This document shows positions 9,164 to 17,512 of a stretch of 64,000 bases of DNA, piece by piece. The notes under the pieces were generated by a model. It ran no database searches. It had not been told where the DNA came from and saw only the letters and a program-made list of their open reading frames with translations. Within the stretch, counting starts at the first letter, position 1, and the number at the start of each line of letters is the position of its first letter. A program made the translations under genes and the position numbers. Source of the DNA: Streptomyces sp. NBC_00370 (GTDB taxonomy: Bacteria > Actinomycetota > Actinomycetes > Streptomycetales > Streptomycetaceae); the NCBI RefSeq assembly GCF_036084755.1, contig NZ_CP107968.1:5046501-5110500 (forward strand), given 5' to 3'.

Positions 9164-10174
9164 GTGACCGTCGTCGGGCCGTTCGGGCTGAGCGTGCGGG
9201 ACCAGGCTCTTGAGGCCGATGTCCAGACCGGATTGTCGGCCGTCGAGGCGGGGCTGCTCGATGCCACCAAGAGCGAGGTGCCCTTCATCACCGAGGCGGC
9301 CCAGCACCTGGTGCGGGCCGGCGGCAAACGATTCCGGCCGTTGCTGGTGATGCTCGCCGCGCAGTTCGGCGACCCCTACGCGCCGGGTGTCGTGCCGTCA
9401 GCCGTCGTCGTCGAGCTGACCCACCTCGCGACGCTGTACCACGACGACGTGATGGACGAGGCCGACGTGCGGCGCGGCGTGGACAGCGCCAACACCCGCT
9501 GGGGCAACTCCGTCGCCGTGCTGACCGGCGACTTCCTCTTCGCCCGCGCCTCGCACATCCTGGCCGACCTCGGCCCCGAGGCCGTCCGGATCCAGGCCGA
9601 GGCGTTCGAGCGGCTGGTCACCGGACAGATCCTGGAGACGGCGGGACCGCGCGACGGGCGCGACCCGGTCGGCCACTACCTGGACGTGCTCTCGGGCAAG
9701 ACCGGCGCGCTGTTCGCCGTCTCCGGGCGGTTCGGCGCGCTGATGTCGGGCGCCGACGAGACCGTGGTCGACATCCTCACCCAGTACGGCGAGCGGCTCG
9801 GTGTCGCCTTCCAGCTCGCCGACGACGTCCTCGACATCGCCAGCGACAGCCACGAGTCCGGCAAGACCCCGGGCACGGACCTGCGCGAGGGCATCCCGAC
9901 GCTGCCCGTCCTGCTGCTGCGCGCCGAGGCCGAGAAGCACGGCAGGCCCGCCGACCTGGAGCTGGTCCGGCTGCTCGACGGCGATCTGTCGGACGACGCG
10001 GGCCTCGCAGAGGCGCTGCGCAGGCTGCGTGCCCACCCCGCCCTGGAACAGGCGCGCCGGGACACCGTCCGGTACGCGGAGGCGGCCCGCGGTGCGCTCG
10101 CCCCGCTGCCCGAGGGGTACGCCAAGTCGGCGCTCGTCGAGCTGTGCGACGTGGTCGTCCACCGCGCAGGCTGA
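9164..10174 (+). CDS. Polyprenyl diphosphate synthase, long-chain (probable menaquinone side chain)
   Basis: Condenses isopentenyl diphosphate units onto an allylic diphosphate to make a long all-trans prenyl chain. The 336-residue protein has both aspartate-rich motifs: DDVMD at about 94-98 and DDVLD at about 220-224, plus GGKRFRP and the GKT motif of the family. The residues four and five before the first motif are small (Thr, Ala), which in the family permits long products. Its place beside complex I genes fits production of the menaquinone tail, the electron acceptor of that complex, but chain length is inferred only. GTG 9164 is preceded by AGGAG at 8 bases. Confidence 0.9.
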   Translation: MTVVGPFGLSVRDQALEADVQTGLSAVEAGLLDATKSEVPFITEAAQHLVRAGGKRFRPLLVMLAAQFGDPYAPGVVPSAVVVELTHLATLYHDDVMDEADVRRGVDSANTRWGNSVAVLTGDFLFARASHILADLGPEAVRIQAEAFERLVTGQILETAGPRDGRDPVGHYLDVLSGKTGALFAVSGRFGALMSGADETVVDILTQYGERLGVAFQLADDVLDIASDSHESGKTPGTDLREGIPTLPVLLLRAEAEKHGRPADLELVRLLDGDLSDDAGLAEALRRLRAHPALEQARRDTVRYAEAARGALAPLPEGYAKSALVELCDVVVHRAG

Positions 10175-10497
10175 CGACCTGTCGGGCCGGCTGACGCTCC
10201 GTCGGGCCGGCCGGCGGCCGGCTTCGCCCGGTCGGCGGAATCCTGTGATCCGCCTCACTCTCCCGGTGGATTCCTTGGCAGCGTCCCGCACCCCGTCCCC
10301 TACTGGACGGGGGCCCCGTCATGTCCCTGTCTCATCCCAGCGGGGTACGGGAAGTTGCGCCTGCGGTCTGACGCTTCACCGTGGCCGATTTGGTCAGATG
10401 AACAACAGCACTCCTGACCAATTCGGGTGAGAATGGCGGCGGGGAGTGGACGAGTGCAGTGCACGGAAGGCCGCCGACCACGGAGGTAGGGCAACAC
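10175..10497. promoter_or_regulatory. Intergenic region with hairpin and imperfect palindrome
   Basis: A 323-bp gap. CCCCGTCC (10291-10298) and GGACGGGG (10305-10312) form an 8-bp hairpin with a 6-base loop that may end the polyprenyl synthase transcript. Further on, TTGGTCAG (10390-10397) and CTGACCAA (10414-10421) form an inverted repeat spaced by 16 bases, about 80-110 bases ahead of the next gene: a candidate operator. GGAGGTAGG at 10482-10490 is the ribosome site of the LolA-like gene. Confidence 0.5.
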
Positions 10498-11733
10498 ATG
10501 GCACCGAACGACAGCGCACAGACCACCGACGAGGCCGGAGCCTTCGTCTCGCACCGCCGGAGCAAGACGGTGCGGTACGTGGTTCCGGTCGCGGTCGCCG
10601 GCGTGGCTGCCGCGACCATCGGACTGGTCCCGGCTCTCGCGGCCAACGGCAGTCCGGATCTGCCGAAGACCACCGCTCAGGAACTCATCGAGAAGATCGC
10701 CGCATCCGACACCCAGCAGCTCTCGGGCTCGGTGAAGATCACCACGGATCTGGGTCTGCCGTCACTGGCCGGCCTCGGTGGTGCGGCGGGCGGGGCGTTG
10801 GCCCCCAGGGGCGGCGGTGACGACGCCAAGGGCTCGTCGGCCGACCCGAGCACCAAGGCGCTGGAGCTCAGCTCCGGCACCCACACCCTGCGGGTCGCCG
10901 CCGACGGCCCCGACAAGCAGCGCGTCTCGATCCTGGAGAACGCCGCCGAGTACAGCCTGATCCACAACGGCGACCAGGTGTGGGGCTACGACAGCGCGAC
11001 CAACCAGGCGTTCCACGCCACCAGGCAGGCGCCGAAGGGCGACGCCCCCAAGGGCAAGGCGCCGCAGCTGCCGAAGGGCACCGAGCTGCCGACGACGCCG
11101 AAGGAGTTCGCCGAGCAGGCGCTCAAGGCGTCGGCCGGCACGACGTCGGTCAGTGTCGGGGACACGGCGCAGATCGCGGGGCGCGACGCGTACACGCTGG
11201 TCATCAAGCCCAAGCAGGCCGGTTCCACGGTCGATTCGGTGAAGGTCGCCGTCGACGCGAAGACCGGCACCCCGCTCAAGTTCACGCTCGCCCCGAGCGG
11301 CGGCGGCAAGGCCGTCCTCGACGTCGGCTTCACGAAGGTCGACTTCGGCAAGCCGGCCGCTTCGACGTTCGACTTCAAGGCGCCGAAGGGCGCGAAGGTG
11401 ACGGAGAGCGGTCCGCGCAAGGACCAGCCGAAGCCGGCCGTGCCCGGGGTCCCCTCGGGTGGTGGCGTGAAGGTCATCGGCAAGGGCTGGACGTCGATCG
11501 CCGAGCTGAAGCTGCCGGCGGGCGAGGGCGCTCCGGCGGCGGGCTCGAAGGACCTGCCCAAGGAAGCCCAGGGCTTCCTGGACTCGCTGGGCGACAAGGT
11601 GTCGGGGAAGTTCGGTTCCGGCACCGTGTTCCACACCCGCGTCGTCAACGCGCTGATGACGGAAGACGGCAGGGTCTACGTCGGAGCGGTGACGAAGGAC
11701 GCGCTGGTCAAGGCGGCCGACAGCGCCAAGTAG
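10498..11733 (+). CDS. Exported LolA/DUF2092-like protein
   Basis: A 411-residue exported protein with an N-terminal basic stretch and hydrophobic segment (about residues 20-50: RRSKTVRY then a Val/Ala-rich helix ending PALAA), which reads as a signal peptide or membrane anchor. The rest resembles the LolA/RseB-like lipid-binding fold (runs such as STHTLRVAADGPDKQRVSIL and AGRDAYTLVIKPK), which in Gram-negatives carries lipoproteins. Streptomyces has no outer membrane, so the role is unknown; binding of a lipid or cell-envelope molecule is an inference. It lies 142 bases upstream of an ABC exporter pair in the same direction and may work with it. ATG 10498 follows GGAGGTAGG by about 7 bases. 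Confidence 0.75.
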   Translation: MAPNDSAQTTDEAGAFVSHRRSKTVRYVVPVAVAGVAAATIGLVPALAANGSPDLPKTTAQELIEKIAASDTQQLSGSVKITTDLGLPSLAGLGGAAGGALAPRGGGDDAKGSSADPSTKALELSSGTHTLRVAADGPDKQRVSILENAAEYSLIHNGDQVWGYDSATNQAFHATRQAPKGDAPKGKAPQLPKGTELPTTPKEFAEQALKASAGTTSVSVGDTAQIAGRDAYTLVIKPKQAGSTVDSVKVAVDAKTGTPLKFTLAPSGGGKAVLDVGFTKVDFGKPAASTFDFKAPKGAKVTESGPRKDQPKPAVPGVPSGGGVKVIGKGWTSIAELKLPAGEGAPAAGSKDLPKEAQGFLDSLGDKVSGKFGSGTVFHTRVVNALMTEDGRVYVGAVTKDALVKAADSAK

Positions 11734-11875
11734 CAGGACAGTGGCGCCGCCCCGCCGTAGTGGTCCTACGGCGGGGCGGAACGCTGAGCGGCCCGCGTCC
11801 GTTCCTGAATCGGCACCCTGCGCGGGACCCGGCACCCCACCCCGCGTCCGCCGACCGACAGAACGGGGGAGCGAG

Positions 11876-12814
11876 ATGGCATCCGTCATCGAGACGAGCG
11901 GGCTCACCAAGCGCTACCGCGGCGGCCAGCTCGCCGTCGACCAGCTCGACCTGGCGGTCCCCGCGGGCAGCGTCTTCGGCTTCCTCGGCCCCAACGGCTC
12001 GGGCAAGACCACCACCATCCGGATGCTGCTCGGCCTGATCGAGCCGACAGCGGGCTCGGCGACGCTGCTCGGCCGCCCCATGCCGCGCGCCGCCCGTGGC
12101 GTCCTGCCGCAGGTGGGCGCGCTGATCGAGGGCCCCGCCCCGTACGGCTTCCTGAGCGGCCGCGACAATCTCGTACGGTACGACTCGGCCGACCCGACCG
12201 CCGACCCCCGCACCCGGCGTGCCCGGGTCGACGCGGCGCTGGACCGGGTCGGGCTGACGGCCGCCGCGGCCAAGAAGGCCAAGGCGTACTCGCTGGGCAT
12301 GAAGCAGCGGCTCGGTATCGCCGCCGCCCTGCTCCAGCCGCGCAGGCTGCTCGTCCTGGACGAACCGACGAACGGTCTCGACCCGCAGGGCATGCGCGAG
12401 ATCAGGACATTGGTACGGGAGCTGGCGGCCGACAGCACGACCGTCTTCCTCTCCTCGCACCTGCTGGACGAGATCGAGCAGGTCTGCACGCACGCGGCCG
12501 TGATGGCGCAGGGGCGGCTGATCACCCAGGGCCCGGTGGCCGACCTCGCGGCAGGCACGCGCGGCCGGCTCGTCGTGAGTACGCCCGACCCCGCCGACGC
12601 GGCGCGGCTGCTCAAGGAGCAGGGCGTCACCGATGTCACGGTGACGGACGACCGGGTGACCGGCGAACTGCCCCCGGCCGATGTGGAGCTGGCGGACCTC
12701 AACGCCGCGCTCGTACGGGCCGGGGTGCGGGTCAGGTCGTTCGGCGTCGAACGGGCCTCGCTCGAGGACGCCTTCATGGCGCTGACCGGGGAGGGCTTCG
12801 ATGTCGCGGGCTGA
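11876..12814 (+). CDS. ABC transporter ATP-binding protein
   Basis: A 312-residue cytoplasmic ATPase of an export-type ABC system (the DrrA/CcmA-like group). It has Walker A GPNGSGKTTT (about 38-47), the signature region YSLGMKQRLGIAAALLQP, Walker B LLVLDEPTNGLDPQG, and the switch His in SSHLLDEIEQ. The C-terminal part (about 225-312) is the extra domain typical of the group. The end overlaps the permease start by 14 bases, so the two are coupled. The ATG follows GGGGGA. The substrate is not predictable; the LolA-like neighbour hints at an envelope lipid or lipoprotein. Confidence 0.93.
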   Translation: MASVIETSGLTKRYRGGQLAVDQLDLAVPAGSVFGFLGPNGSGKTTTIRMLLGLIEPTAGSATLLGRPMPRAARGVLPQVGALIEGPAPYGFLSGRDNLVRYDSADPTADPRTRRARVDAALDRVGLTAAAAKKAKAYSLGMKQRLGIAAALLQPRRLLVLDEPTNGLDPQGMREIRTLVRELAADSTTVFLSSHLLDEIEQVCTHAAVMAQGRLITQGPVADLAAGTRGRLVVSTPDPADAARLLKEQGVTDVTVTDDRVTGELPPADVELADLNAALVRAGVRVRSFGVERASLEDAFMALTGEGFDVAG

Positions 12815-13730
12815 GACGGTCGGTACGGACGTGTCCGGAGCGGACGTGGCTGACAAGGACGTACCTGCCGCGCGTCCTGCGGGCGGTGCGCCCCGGCTGC
12901 GCTGGACCCTGGGGCTGTTCCGCTCCGAGCTGACCACGACCTTCCGGCGCTGGCGCACGCTCGCGCTGCTGGCGGTGCTGGGCGCCGTACCGGTCCTCAT
13001 CGGGATCGCCGTGAAGATCCAGACGGACGACGGCGGCACGGCGGGCGGCGGTGGTGACGGGCCCGCCTTCCTCACCCAGATCACCAACAACGGGCTGTTC
13101 CTGGTCTTCGCCGCGCTCGCGGTGACCCTGCCGGTCTTCCTGCCCATGACGATCGGGGTGGTGGCGGGTGACTCGATCGCGGGCGAGGCGAGCGCGGGCA
13201 CCCTGCGCTACCTGCTGGTCGCCCCCGCGGGCCGCACCAGACTGCTGCTCGCCAAGTACGCCACGACGCTGACGTTCTGTCTGGTGGCGACCCTGATCGT
13301 GGCGGTCTCCGCCCTGGTGGTCGGGGCGCTGCTGTTCCCGCTGGGCGAGGTCACCACGATCTCGGGCACCCGGATCTCCTTCGGCGAAGGGCTGGCCCGC
13401 GCCCTGTTCATCGCCGTGCTGGTCACCGCCTCGCTGATCGGGCTCGCGGCGCTCGGCCTGTTCGTCTCGACCGTCACCAACAGCGGTATCGCTGCGATGG
13501 CCACGACGGTCGGCCTGGTCATCACCGTCCAGATCCTCGACACCATCCCGCAGCTGCACGGGATCCAGCCGTATCTCTTCTCGCACTACTGGCTGTCGTT
13601 CTCGGACGTGCTGCGCGAGCCGGTCTACTGGACCGACATCGGCAAGAACCTCGGCATCCAGGCGGTGTACGCGGCGGTCTTCGGCTCGGCGGCCTGGGCC
13701 CGCTTCACGACGAAGGACATCACGGCCTGA
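12801..13730 (+). CDS. ABC-2 type transporter permease
   Basis: A 309-residue membrane protein, partner of the preceding ATPase. After a cytoplasmic N-terminus of about 50 residues there are about six hydrophobic segments, with the ABC-2 pattern GDSIAGEASAGTLRYLLVAPAGR in the second cytoplasmic region (about 115-140). The ATG overlaps the ATPase gene by 14 bases. Its last codons form one arm of the terminator hairpin at 13715-13765. With only one permease gene it probably forms a homodimer. Confidence 0.9.
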   Translation: MSRAETVGTDVSGADVADKDVPAARPAGGAPRLRWTLGLFRSELTTTFRRWRTLALLAVLGAVPVLIGIAVKIQTDDGGTAGGGGDGPAFLTQITNNGLFLVFAALAVTLPVFLPMTIGVVAGDSIAGEASAGTLRYLLVAPAGRTRLLLAKYATTLTFCLVATLIVAVSALVVGALLFPLGEVTTISGTRISFGEGLARALFIAVLVTASLIGLAALGLFVSTVTNSGIAAMATTVGLVITVQILDTIPQLHGIQPYLFSHYWLSFSDVLREPVYWTDIGKNLGIQAVYAAVFGSAAWARFTTKDITA

Positions 13731-13765
13731 GGCCTGGCCGAGACCCTGGCCGGGCCGTGATGTCC
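13715..13765. terminator. Bidirectional terminator-like hairpin
   Basis: GGACATCACGGCC (13715-13727) and GGCCGTGATGTCC (13753-13765) are perfectly complementary over 13 bp. The left arm is the 3' end of the permease gene. It separates two convergent genes and can act in both directions. Confidence 0.7.
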
Positions 13766-13784
13766 TCGACGCGTCAACGCTCGC

Positions 13785-15104
13785 TCAGAAGGTGAGCCGC
13801 CAGCTGTTGATGTAGCCCGTGTCCTGCGCCGCGACATCCTGGACCCGCAGCTTCCAGACGCCGTTGGCGACCTCGCTCGACGCGTTCACCGTGTACGTGG
13901 TGGTGACGTTGTCCGCCGAGTCGCTGCTGCTGGAACTCTTCAGCCGGTAGGCGGTCCCGTCGGGTGCGACCAGGTCCACCACCAGGTCGCCCCGGAAGGT
14001 GTGCTTGATGTCGACGCCCACCTTGAGCGCGGAGGGCGCGTTGCCCGTACGGCCCGAGACGGTGACCGACGACGTGACGGCCGCACCGTTGTCCGGCACG
14101 GTGACGTCGGCCAGGTTCTCGAAGACGGTGCCCGAGGGGACGGTGCCGCCGGCCGAGAGCGTCCAGACCGCGTAGGCGATGGCGTCGCTGTTGCGGTCGA
14201 GCGCCGTGTCGTCCACGTTCGTCAGGGTGTCGCACGAGCGGTGGTAGCAGGCGTCGAAGGCCCGGCCCGTCGTACCGCCCCACTTCTGCGTCTGCGCCGC
14301 CGTCTTGATGTAGTCGGCGCCGCTGAACAGGCCGCCGACCGGGACGCCCGCGTTCTTGAACGGCGAGTGGTCGGAGCGGCCGTCCCCCTCGGTCTCGATC
14401 TCCGTCGCTATGCCGAGACCCGCGTAGTAGTCCTTGAAGGTCTGCTCGATGACGGGGTCGTCGTCGTAGACGAAATAGCCCGGGTTGGGCGAGCCGATCA
14501 TGTCGAAGTTCAGATAGCCGCTGATCTTCGTCCGGTCGGCGGCGGCGAGATGGCTGACGTAGTACTGCGACCCGACGAGCCCCAGCTCCTCGGCGCCCCA
14601 CCAGGCGAATCTCAGATGTTTTGTGGGCTGGAGCTGCGCCCGGGAGACGGCGAGCGCGGTCTCCAGCACGGCGGCGGAGCCGGAACCGTTGTCGTTGATG
14701 CCGGGTCCCGCGGCCACGGAGTCGAGGTGTGACCCGGCCATGACAACCTGATTCGTGTCGCCGCCCGGCCAGTCGGCTATCAGGTTGTAGCCGGTGGCGC
14801 CGCCCGAGGTGAACTGCTGGACGGACGTGGTGAATCCGGCCGCGTTCAGCTTGCCCTGCACGTAGGTGACGGAGGCCTGGTAACCGGCGCGGCCATGGGC
14901 GCGGTTGCCGCCGTTGGCGGTGGCGATCGACTGGAACTGGGAGAGGTGCGCCTTGACGTTGGCCAGGGGTATGTCGGGGGCGGCCAGTACGACGGGGGCG
15001 GGTGCCGCGACGGGGGCGGCGGAGGCTGCGGGGACGGTGAAGGCGAGCAGCCCGGCGAGGGCTGCCGCCGCTGCCACGGCGCTGTTGCGCACGGAACGCT
15101 TCAT
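13785..15104 (-). CDS. Secreted M28 zinc aminopeptidase with C-terminal P-domain
   Basis: Removes N-terminal amino acids from peptides outside the cell; similar to the S. griseus aminopeptidase. The 439-residue protein starts with a clear signal peptide (MKRSVRNS then an Ala/Leu-rich core ending PAASAAP, about residue 31). The M28 dizinc site is visible: His 126 in GSHLDSV, bridging Asp 138 in GINDNGSGSA, catalytic Glu 172 and ligand Glu 173 in WWGAEELG, Asp 201 in NFDMIGSPN, and His 288 in CYHRSCDT. The last about 120 residues form a proprotein-convertase P-type beta domain (RGDLVVDLVAPDGT). Two cysteines (about 286 and 291) probably form a disulfide. ATG 15104 is the natural start. Confidence 0.93.
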   Translation of the reverse strand: MKRSVRNSAVAAAAALAGLLAFTVPAASAAPVAAPAPVVLAAPDIPLANVKAHLSQFQSIATANGGNRAHGRAGYQASVTYVQGKLNAAGFTTSVQQFTSGGATGYNLIADWPGGDTNQVVMAGSHLDSVAAGPGINDNGSGSAAVLETALAVSRAQLQPTKHLRFAWWGAEELGLVGSQYYVSHLAAADRTKISGYLNFDMIGSPNPGYFVYDDDPVIEQTFKDYYAGLGIATEIETEGDGRSDHSPFKNAGVPVGGLFSGADYIKTAAQTQKWGGTTGRAFDACYHRSCDTLTNVDDTALDRNSDAIAYAVWTLSAGGTVPSGTVFENLADVTVPDNGAAVTSSVTVSGRTGNAPSALKVGVDIKHTFRGDLVVDLVAPDGTAYRLKSSSSSDSADNVTTTYTVNASSEVANGVWKLRVQDVAAQDTGYINSWRLTF

Positions 15105-15304
15105 GTGGGGGCTCCGGATTCCGAACGGGGGATGGGAACGGAACGTGCGAGGCGCCCCACACCGTTTGCGGCGTGAGGCGCTGGAGTTGGTGCTGCGCTG
15201 TGCGTGAGCTGTGAGCGGGTTGTGCGTGCTGAATGGTCGATGACGGCCCCCACGACCGTCAAGAGCGCAAACCGGTCACGCCTGTTCGCTCAACGGACAT
15301 ACGG

Positions 15305-15913
15305 TCAGTTCGCCGACGTCACGGGCGTCACGGGCGATGCGGGCGAGTCCGCGGCCGATGTGACGGCCTTCAGCGCGTCGAGCGACTCCCGCATCAGCTC
15401 CGTCAGACCACGCTCGTTGGTCTCGTCGACCCAGCGTTCGAAGGCGATCTTGAAGACGGCGACGCACGCTTCCGCCGCCAGGCTCGCCTCCGGTTCGGCG
15501 AGGCCGCGTGCGCGGTAGGTGTCGGCGAGCGCCCTGGACAGCCGGGCGAGCTTGATCAGCTCGCGTTCCTGGAGTTCCGCGTTGGCGGCGACGATCGCCT
15601 GGCGCTGCTGGGAGAACGGCCGGTGGTCCTGGAACCGCGCACCGGCCGCTTCGAGCGCCTCGGTCATCGCCTCGACGGGCGTCGCGGTGTCCGGTGCGCC
15701 CGCGAGCGTGCTGACGAACAGGTCCTGCAGCTCTCCGGCGCCCGCGAACAGCACCTCGCGCTTGTCGGCGAAGTACCGGAAGAACGTCCGCTCCGTGAGA
15801 CCGGCCCGCTTGGCGATCTCGGCCACGGTGGTCTGCTCGAATCCGCGCTCGCTGTAGAGCTCCATCGCGGCTTCCCCGAGCCGCTTGCTCGCGTTGGGCT
15901 CCCATCGACTCAT
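15305..15913 (-). CDS. TetR family transcriptional regulator
   Basis: A 202-residue repressor-like protein. The N-terminal helix-turn-helix is clear (TTVAEIAKRAGLTERTFFRYFADKREVLF, about residues 28-56), followed by a helical ligand domain with no recognisable ligand. It is divergent from the NAD-dependent epimerase gene, and the 121-bp gap between them holds two near-identical palindromes (15929-15947 and 15961-15979), so it very probably controls itself and the epimerase. Start ATG 15913. Confidence 0.9.
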   Translation of the reverse strand: MSRWEPNASKRLGEAAMELYSERGFEQTTVAEIAKRAGLTERTFFRYFADKREVLFAGAGELQDLFVSTLAGAPDTATPVEAMTEALEAAGARFQDHRPFSQQRQAIVAANAELQERELIKLARLSRALADTYRARGLAEPEASLAAEACVAVFKIAFERWVDETNERGLTELMRESLDALKAVTSAADSPASPVTPVTSAN

Positions 15914-15928
15914 GTGTTGATCCTACGC

Positions 15929-15979
15929 GATGGCAGTCACTGACATCGGGTGTTACGGTTGATGACAGCGACTGACATC
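15929..15979. promoter_or_regulatory. Twin palindromic operators between tetR and epimerase genes
   Basis: GATGGCAGTCACTGACATC (15929-15947) and GATGACAGCGACTGACATC (15961-15979) are near-copies of one imperfect 19-bp palindrome with a GATG...CAGT/ACTG...CATC core. Their centres are 32 bp apart, about three helical turns. This fits two TetR dimers binding the same DNA face. Confidence 0.75.
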
Positions 15980-16034
15980 GGTGGTCCTGGCGTGAGCCTC
16001 ACGGCAAGGCGGCCGAGCTATCTGGAGGTTTCCC

Positions 16035-16952
16035 ATGCGTGTTTTCGTCACCGGCGCGTCCGGCTGGATCGGTTCCGCCGTCGTACCCGAACTCATCGGC
16101 GCCGGCCATCAGGTCGTCGGGCTCGCCCGCTCGGACGCCTCGGCCGACGCTCTCGCCGCCGCCGGCGCCGAGGTGCGCCGCGGCACCATCGACGATCTCG
16201 ACGTCCTGCGCGACGGGGCCGCCGCTTCCGACGGCGTGATCCACCTCGCGTTCAAGCACGACATCGCCTTCACCGGCGACTTCAAGGGCGCCACCGACGC
16301 GGACCGCGCCGCCATCGAGACGTTCGGCGACGCGCTGGAGGGTTCCGACAAGCCCTTCGTCATCGCCGGCGGGCTCCTCGGTCTCGCACCCGGCCGGGTG
16401 GCGACCGAGCGGGACGAGCCGGTCGTCGACTCGTCCCCCACGTCGGGCCGTTCGGCCAACGCGCAGCTCACCCGGGGTCTCGCCGCACGGGGCGTCCGCT
16501 CGTCCGTCGTACGGCTGTCCCCGACGGTGCACGGCGAGGGCGACAACGGCTTCCTGCCGAGCCTGATCGGCATCGCGCGCGACAAGGGCGTCGCCGGTTA
16601 CCTCGGCGACGGATCCAGCCGCTGGTCAGCGGTGCCGAGGCTCGACGCAGCGGTGCTCTTCCGGCTGGCGCTGGAGAAGGCCCCCGCCGGGTCCGCGCTG
16701 CACGGAGCGGCCGACGAGGGCGTGCGGATGCGCGACATCGCCGAGGTCATCGGCCGCCACCTCGACCTGCCGGTGGCCCAGGTCTCCGACGAGGACGCGG
16801 CCGGGCACTTCAGCTGGATGGCCGGCTTCGTCGGGCTCGACAGCCCGGCGTCGAACGAGCTGACCCGGGAACTGCTCGGCTGGCAGCCGACGCGGCCCGG
16901 GCTCATCGCCGACCTCGACAAGGGGCACTACTTCGCGGCCCCGACCGCGTAG
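16035..16952 (+). CDS. NAD(P)-dependent epimerase/dehydratase (extended SDR family)
   Basis: A 305-residue cytoplasmic oxidoreductase with an N-terminal Rossmann fold: MRVFVTGASGWIGSAVVPEL (GxxGxxG at about 7-13) and a dinucleotide-selective loop LARSDASADAL. It resembles 3-beta-HSD/epimerase-type atypical SDRs; the usual YxxxK is not obvious, so its exact chemistry is unclear. GGAGG lies 7-8 bases before the ATG. It is divergent from the TetR gene and probably its target. It ends directly against the stop of the convergent HxlR gene. Confidence 0.87.
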   Translation: MRVFVTGASGWIGSAVVPELIGAGHQVVGLARSDASADALAAAGAEVRRGTIDDLDVLRDGAAASDGVIHLAFKHDIAFTGDFKGATDADRAAIETFGDALEGSDKPFVIAGGLLGLAPGRVATERDEPVVDSSPTSGRSANAQLTRGLAARGVRSSVVRLSPTVHGEGDNGFLPSLIGIARDKGVAGYLGDGSSRWSAVPRLDAAVLFRLALEKAPAGSALHGAADEGVRMRDIAEVIGRHLDLPVAQVSDEDAAGHFSWMAGFVGLDSPASNELTRELLGWQPTRPGLIADLDKGHYFAAPTA

Positions 16953-17429
16953 TCAGGGCGTGGTGCGCGCCGGGGCGGCGGCTTCGGCCGCGGCCTCGGC
17001 CGCCCGCGTGTCGTAGGCGGCCCGCGCCGCCGCGATCTCCGACTGGTGCTCCTCGGTCCAGCTGACCAGCGCGCGGATGGTCGTGTGCAGCGTCCCGCCG
17101 AGCGCCGTCAGCTCGTACTCCACCCGCGGCGGCACCACCGGGTGGACCGTCCGCTCGACCAGGCCGTCGCGCTCCAGCTGGCGCAGGGTGACGGTCAGCA
17201 TGCGCTGGCTGATGCCGTCGATCTCCCGCCGCAGCTCGGTGAAGCGCAGCCTCCGGTGTTCGAGCAGCGCGATGACCAACAGCGACCACTTGTCGGCCAC
17301 CCGGTCCAGGATCTGCCGTACCTCGCAGTCCTCCCGGGCGTCCCACTGGAAGGGATCGGTGTCTCCGTAGCCGTCGGACTGGGCGGTGCTCGCGCAGTTA
17401 CTCGGTGACTTCAAAGTGCCTTCTTCCAT
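16953..17429 (-). CDS. HxlR family transcriptional regulator
   Basis: A 158-residue winged-helix regulator. The family core is at about residues 33-125: CEVRQILDRVADKWSLLVIALL, then RFTELRREIDGISQRMLTVTLRQLERDGLVERTV and PPRVEYELTALG. Cys 34 just before the DNA-binding domain is at the place used as a redox switch in QorR/YodB-type members. The C-terminal tail is Ala-rich. ATG 17429 lies inside a palindrome (17426-17441); a start further in is possible because the first about 30 residues are unlike the family. It is divergent from an MFS transporter gene and probably controls it. Confidence 0.88.
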   Translation of the reverse strand: MEEGTLKSPSNCASTAQSDGYGDTDPFQWDAREDCEVRQILDRVADKWSLLVIALLEHRRLRFTELRREIDGISQRMLTVTLRQLERDGLVERTVHPVVPPRVEYELTALGGTLHTTIRALVSWTEEHQSEIAAARAAYDTRAAEAAAEAAAPARTTP

Positions 17430-17494
17430 GACACGTCATGGTGCCGCAGGATTCCAGTGGTTACAAGAAGGAACCGACAGTCGGTCCGGTAACC
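17426..17494. promoter_or_regulatory. Inverted repeats between HxlR and MFS genes
   Basis: CCATGACACGTCATGG (17426-17441, 7-bp arms) covers the HxlR start codon. ACCGACAGTCGGT (17473-17485) is a perfect palindrome with one central base, flanked by GGTTAC (17459-17464) and its complement GTAACC (17489-17494). These are candidate operators for the divergent pair. Confidence 0.5.
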
Positions 17495-17512
17495 GCCTGC
17501 GAGGAGACCGCC

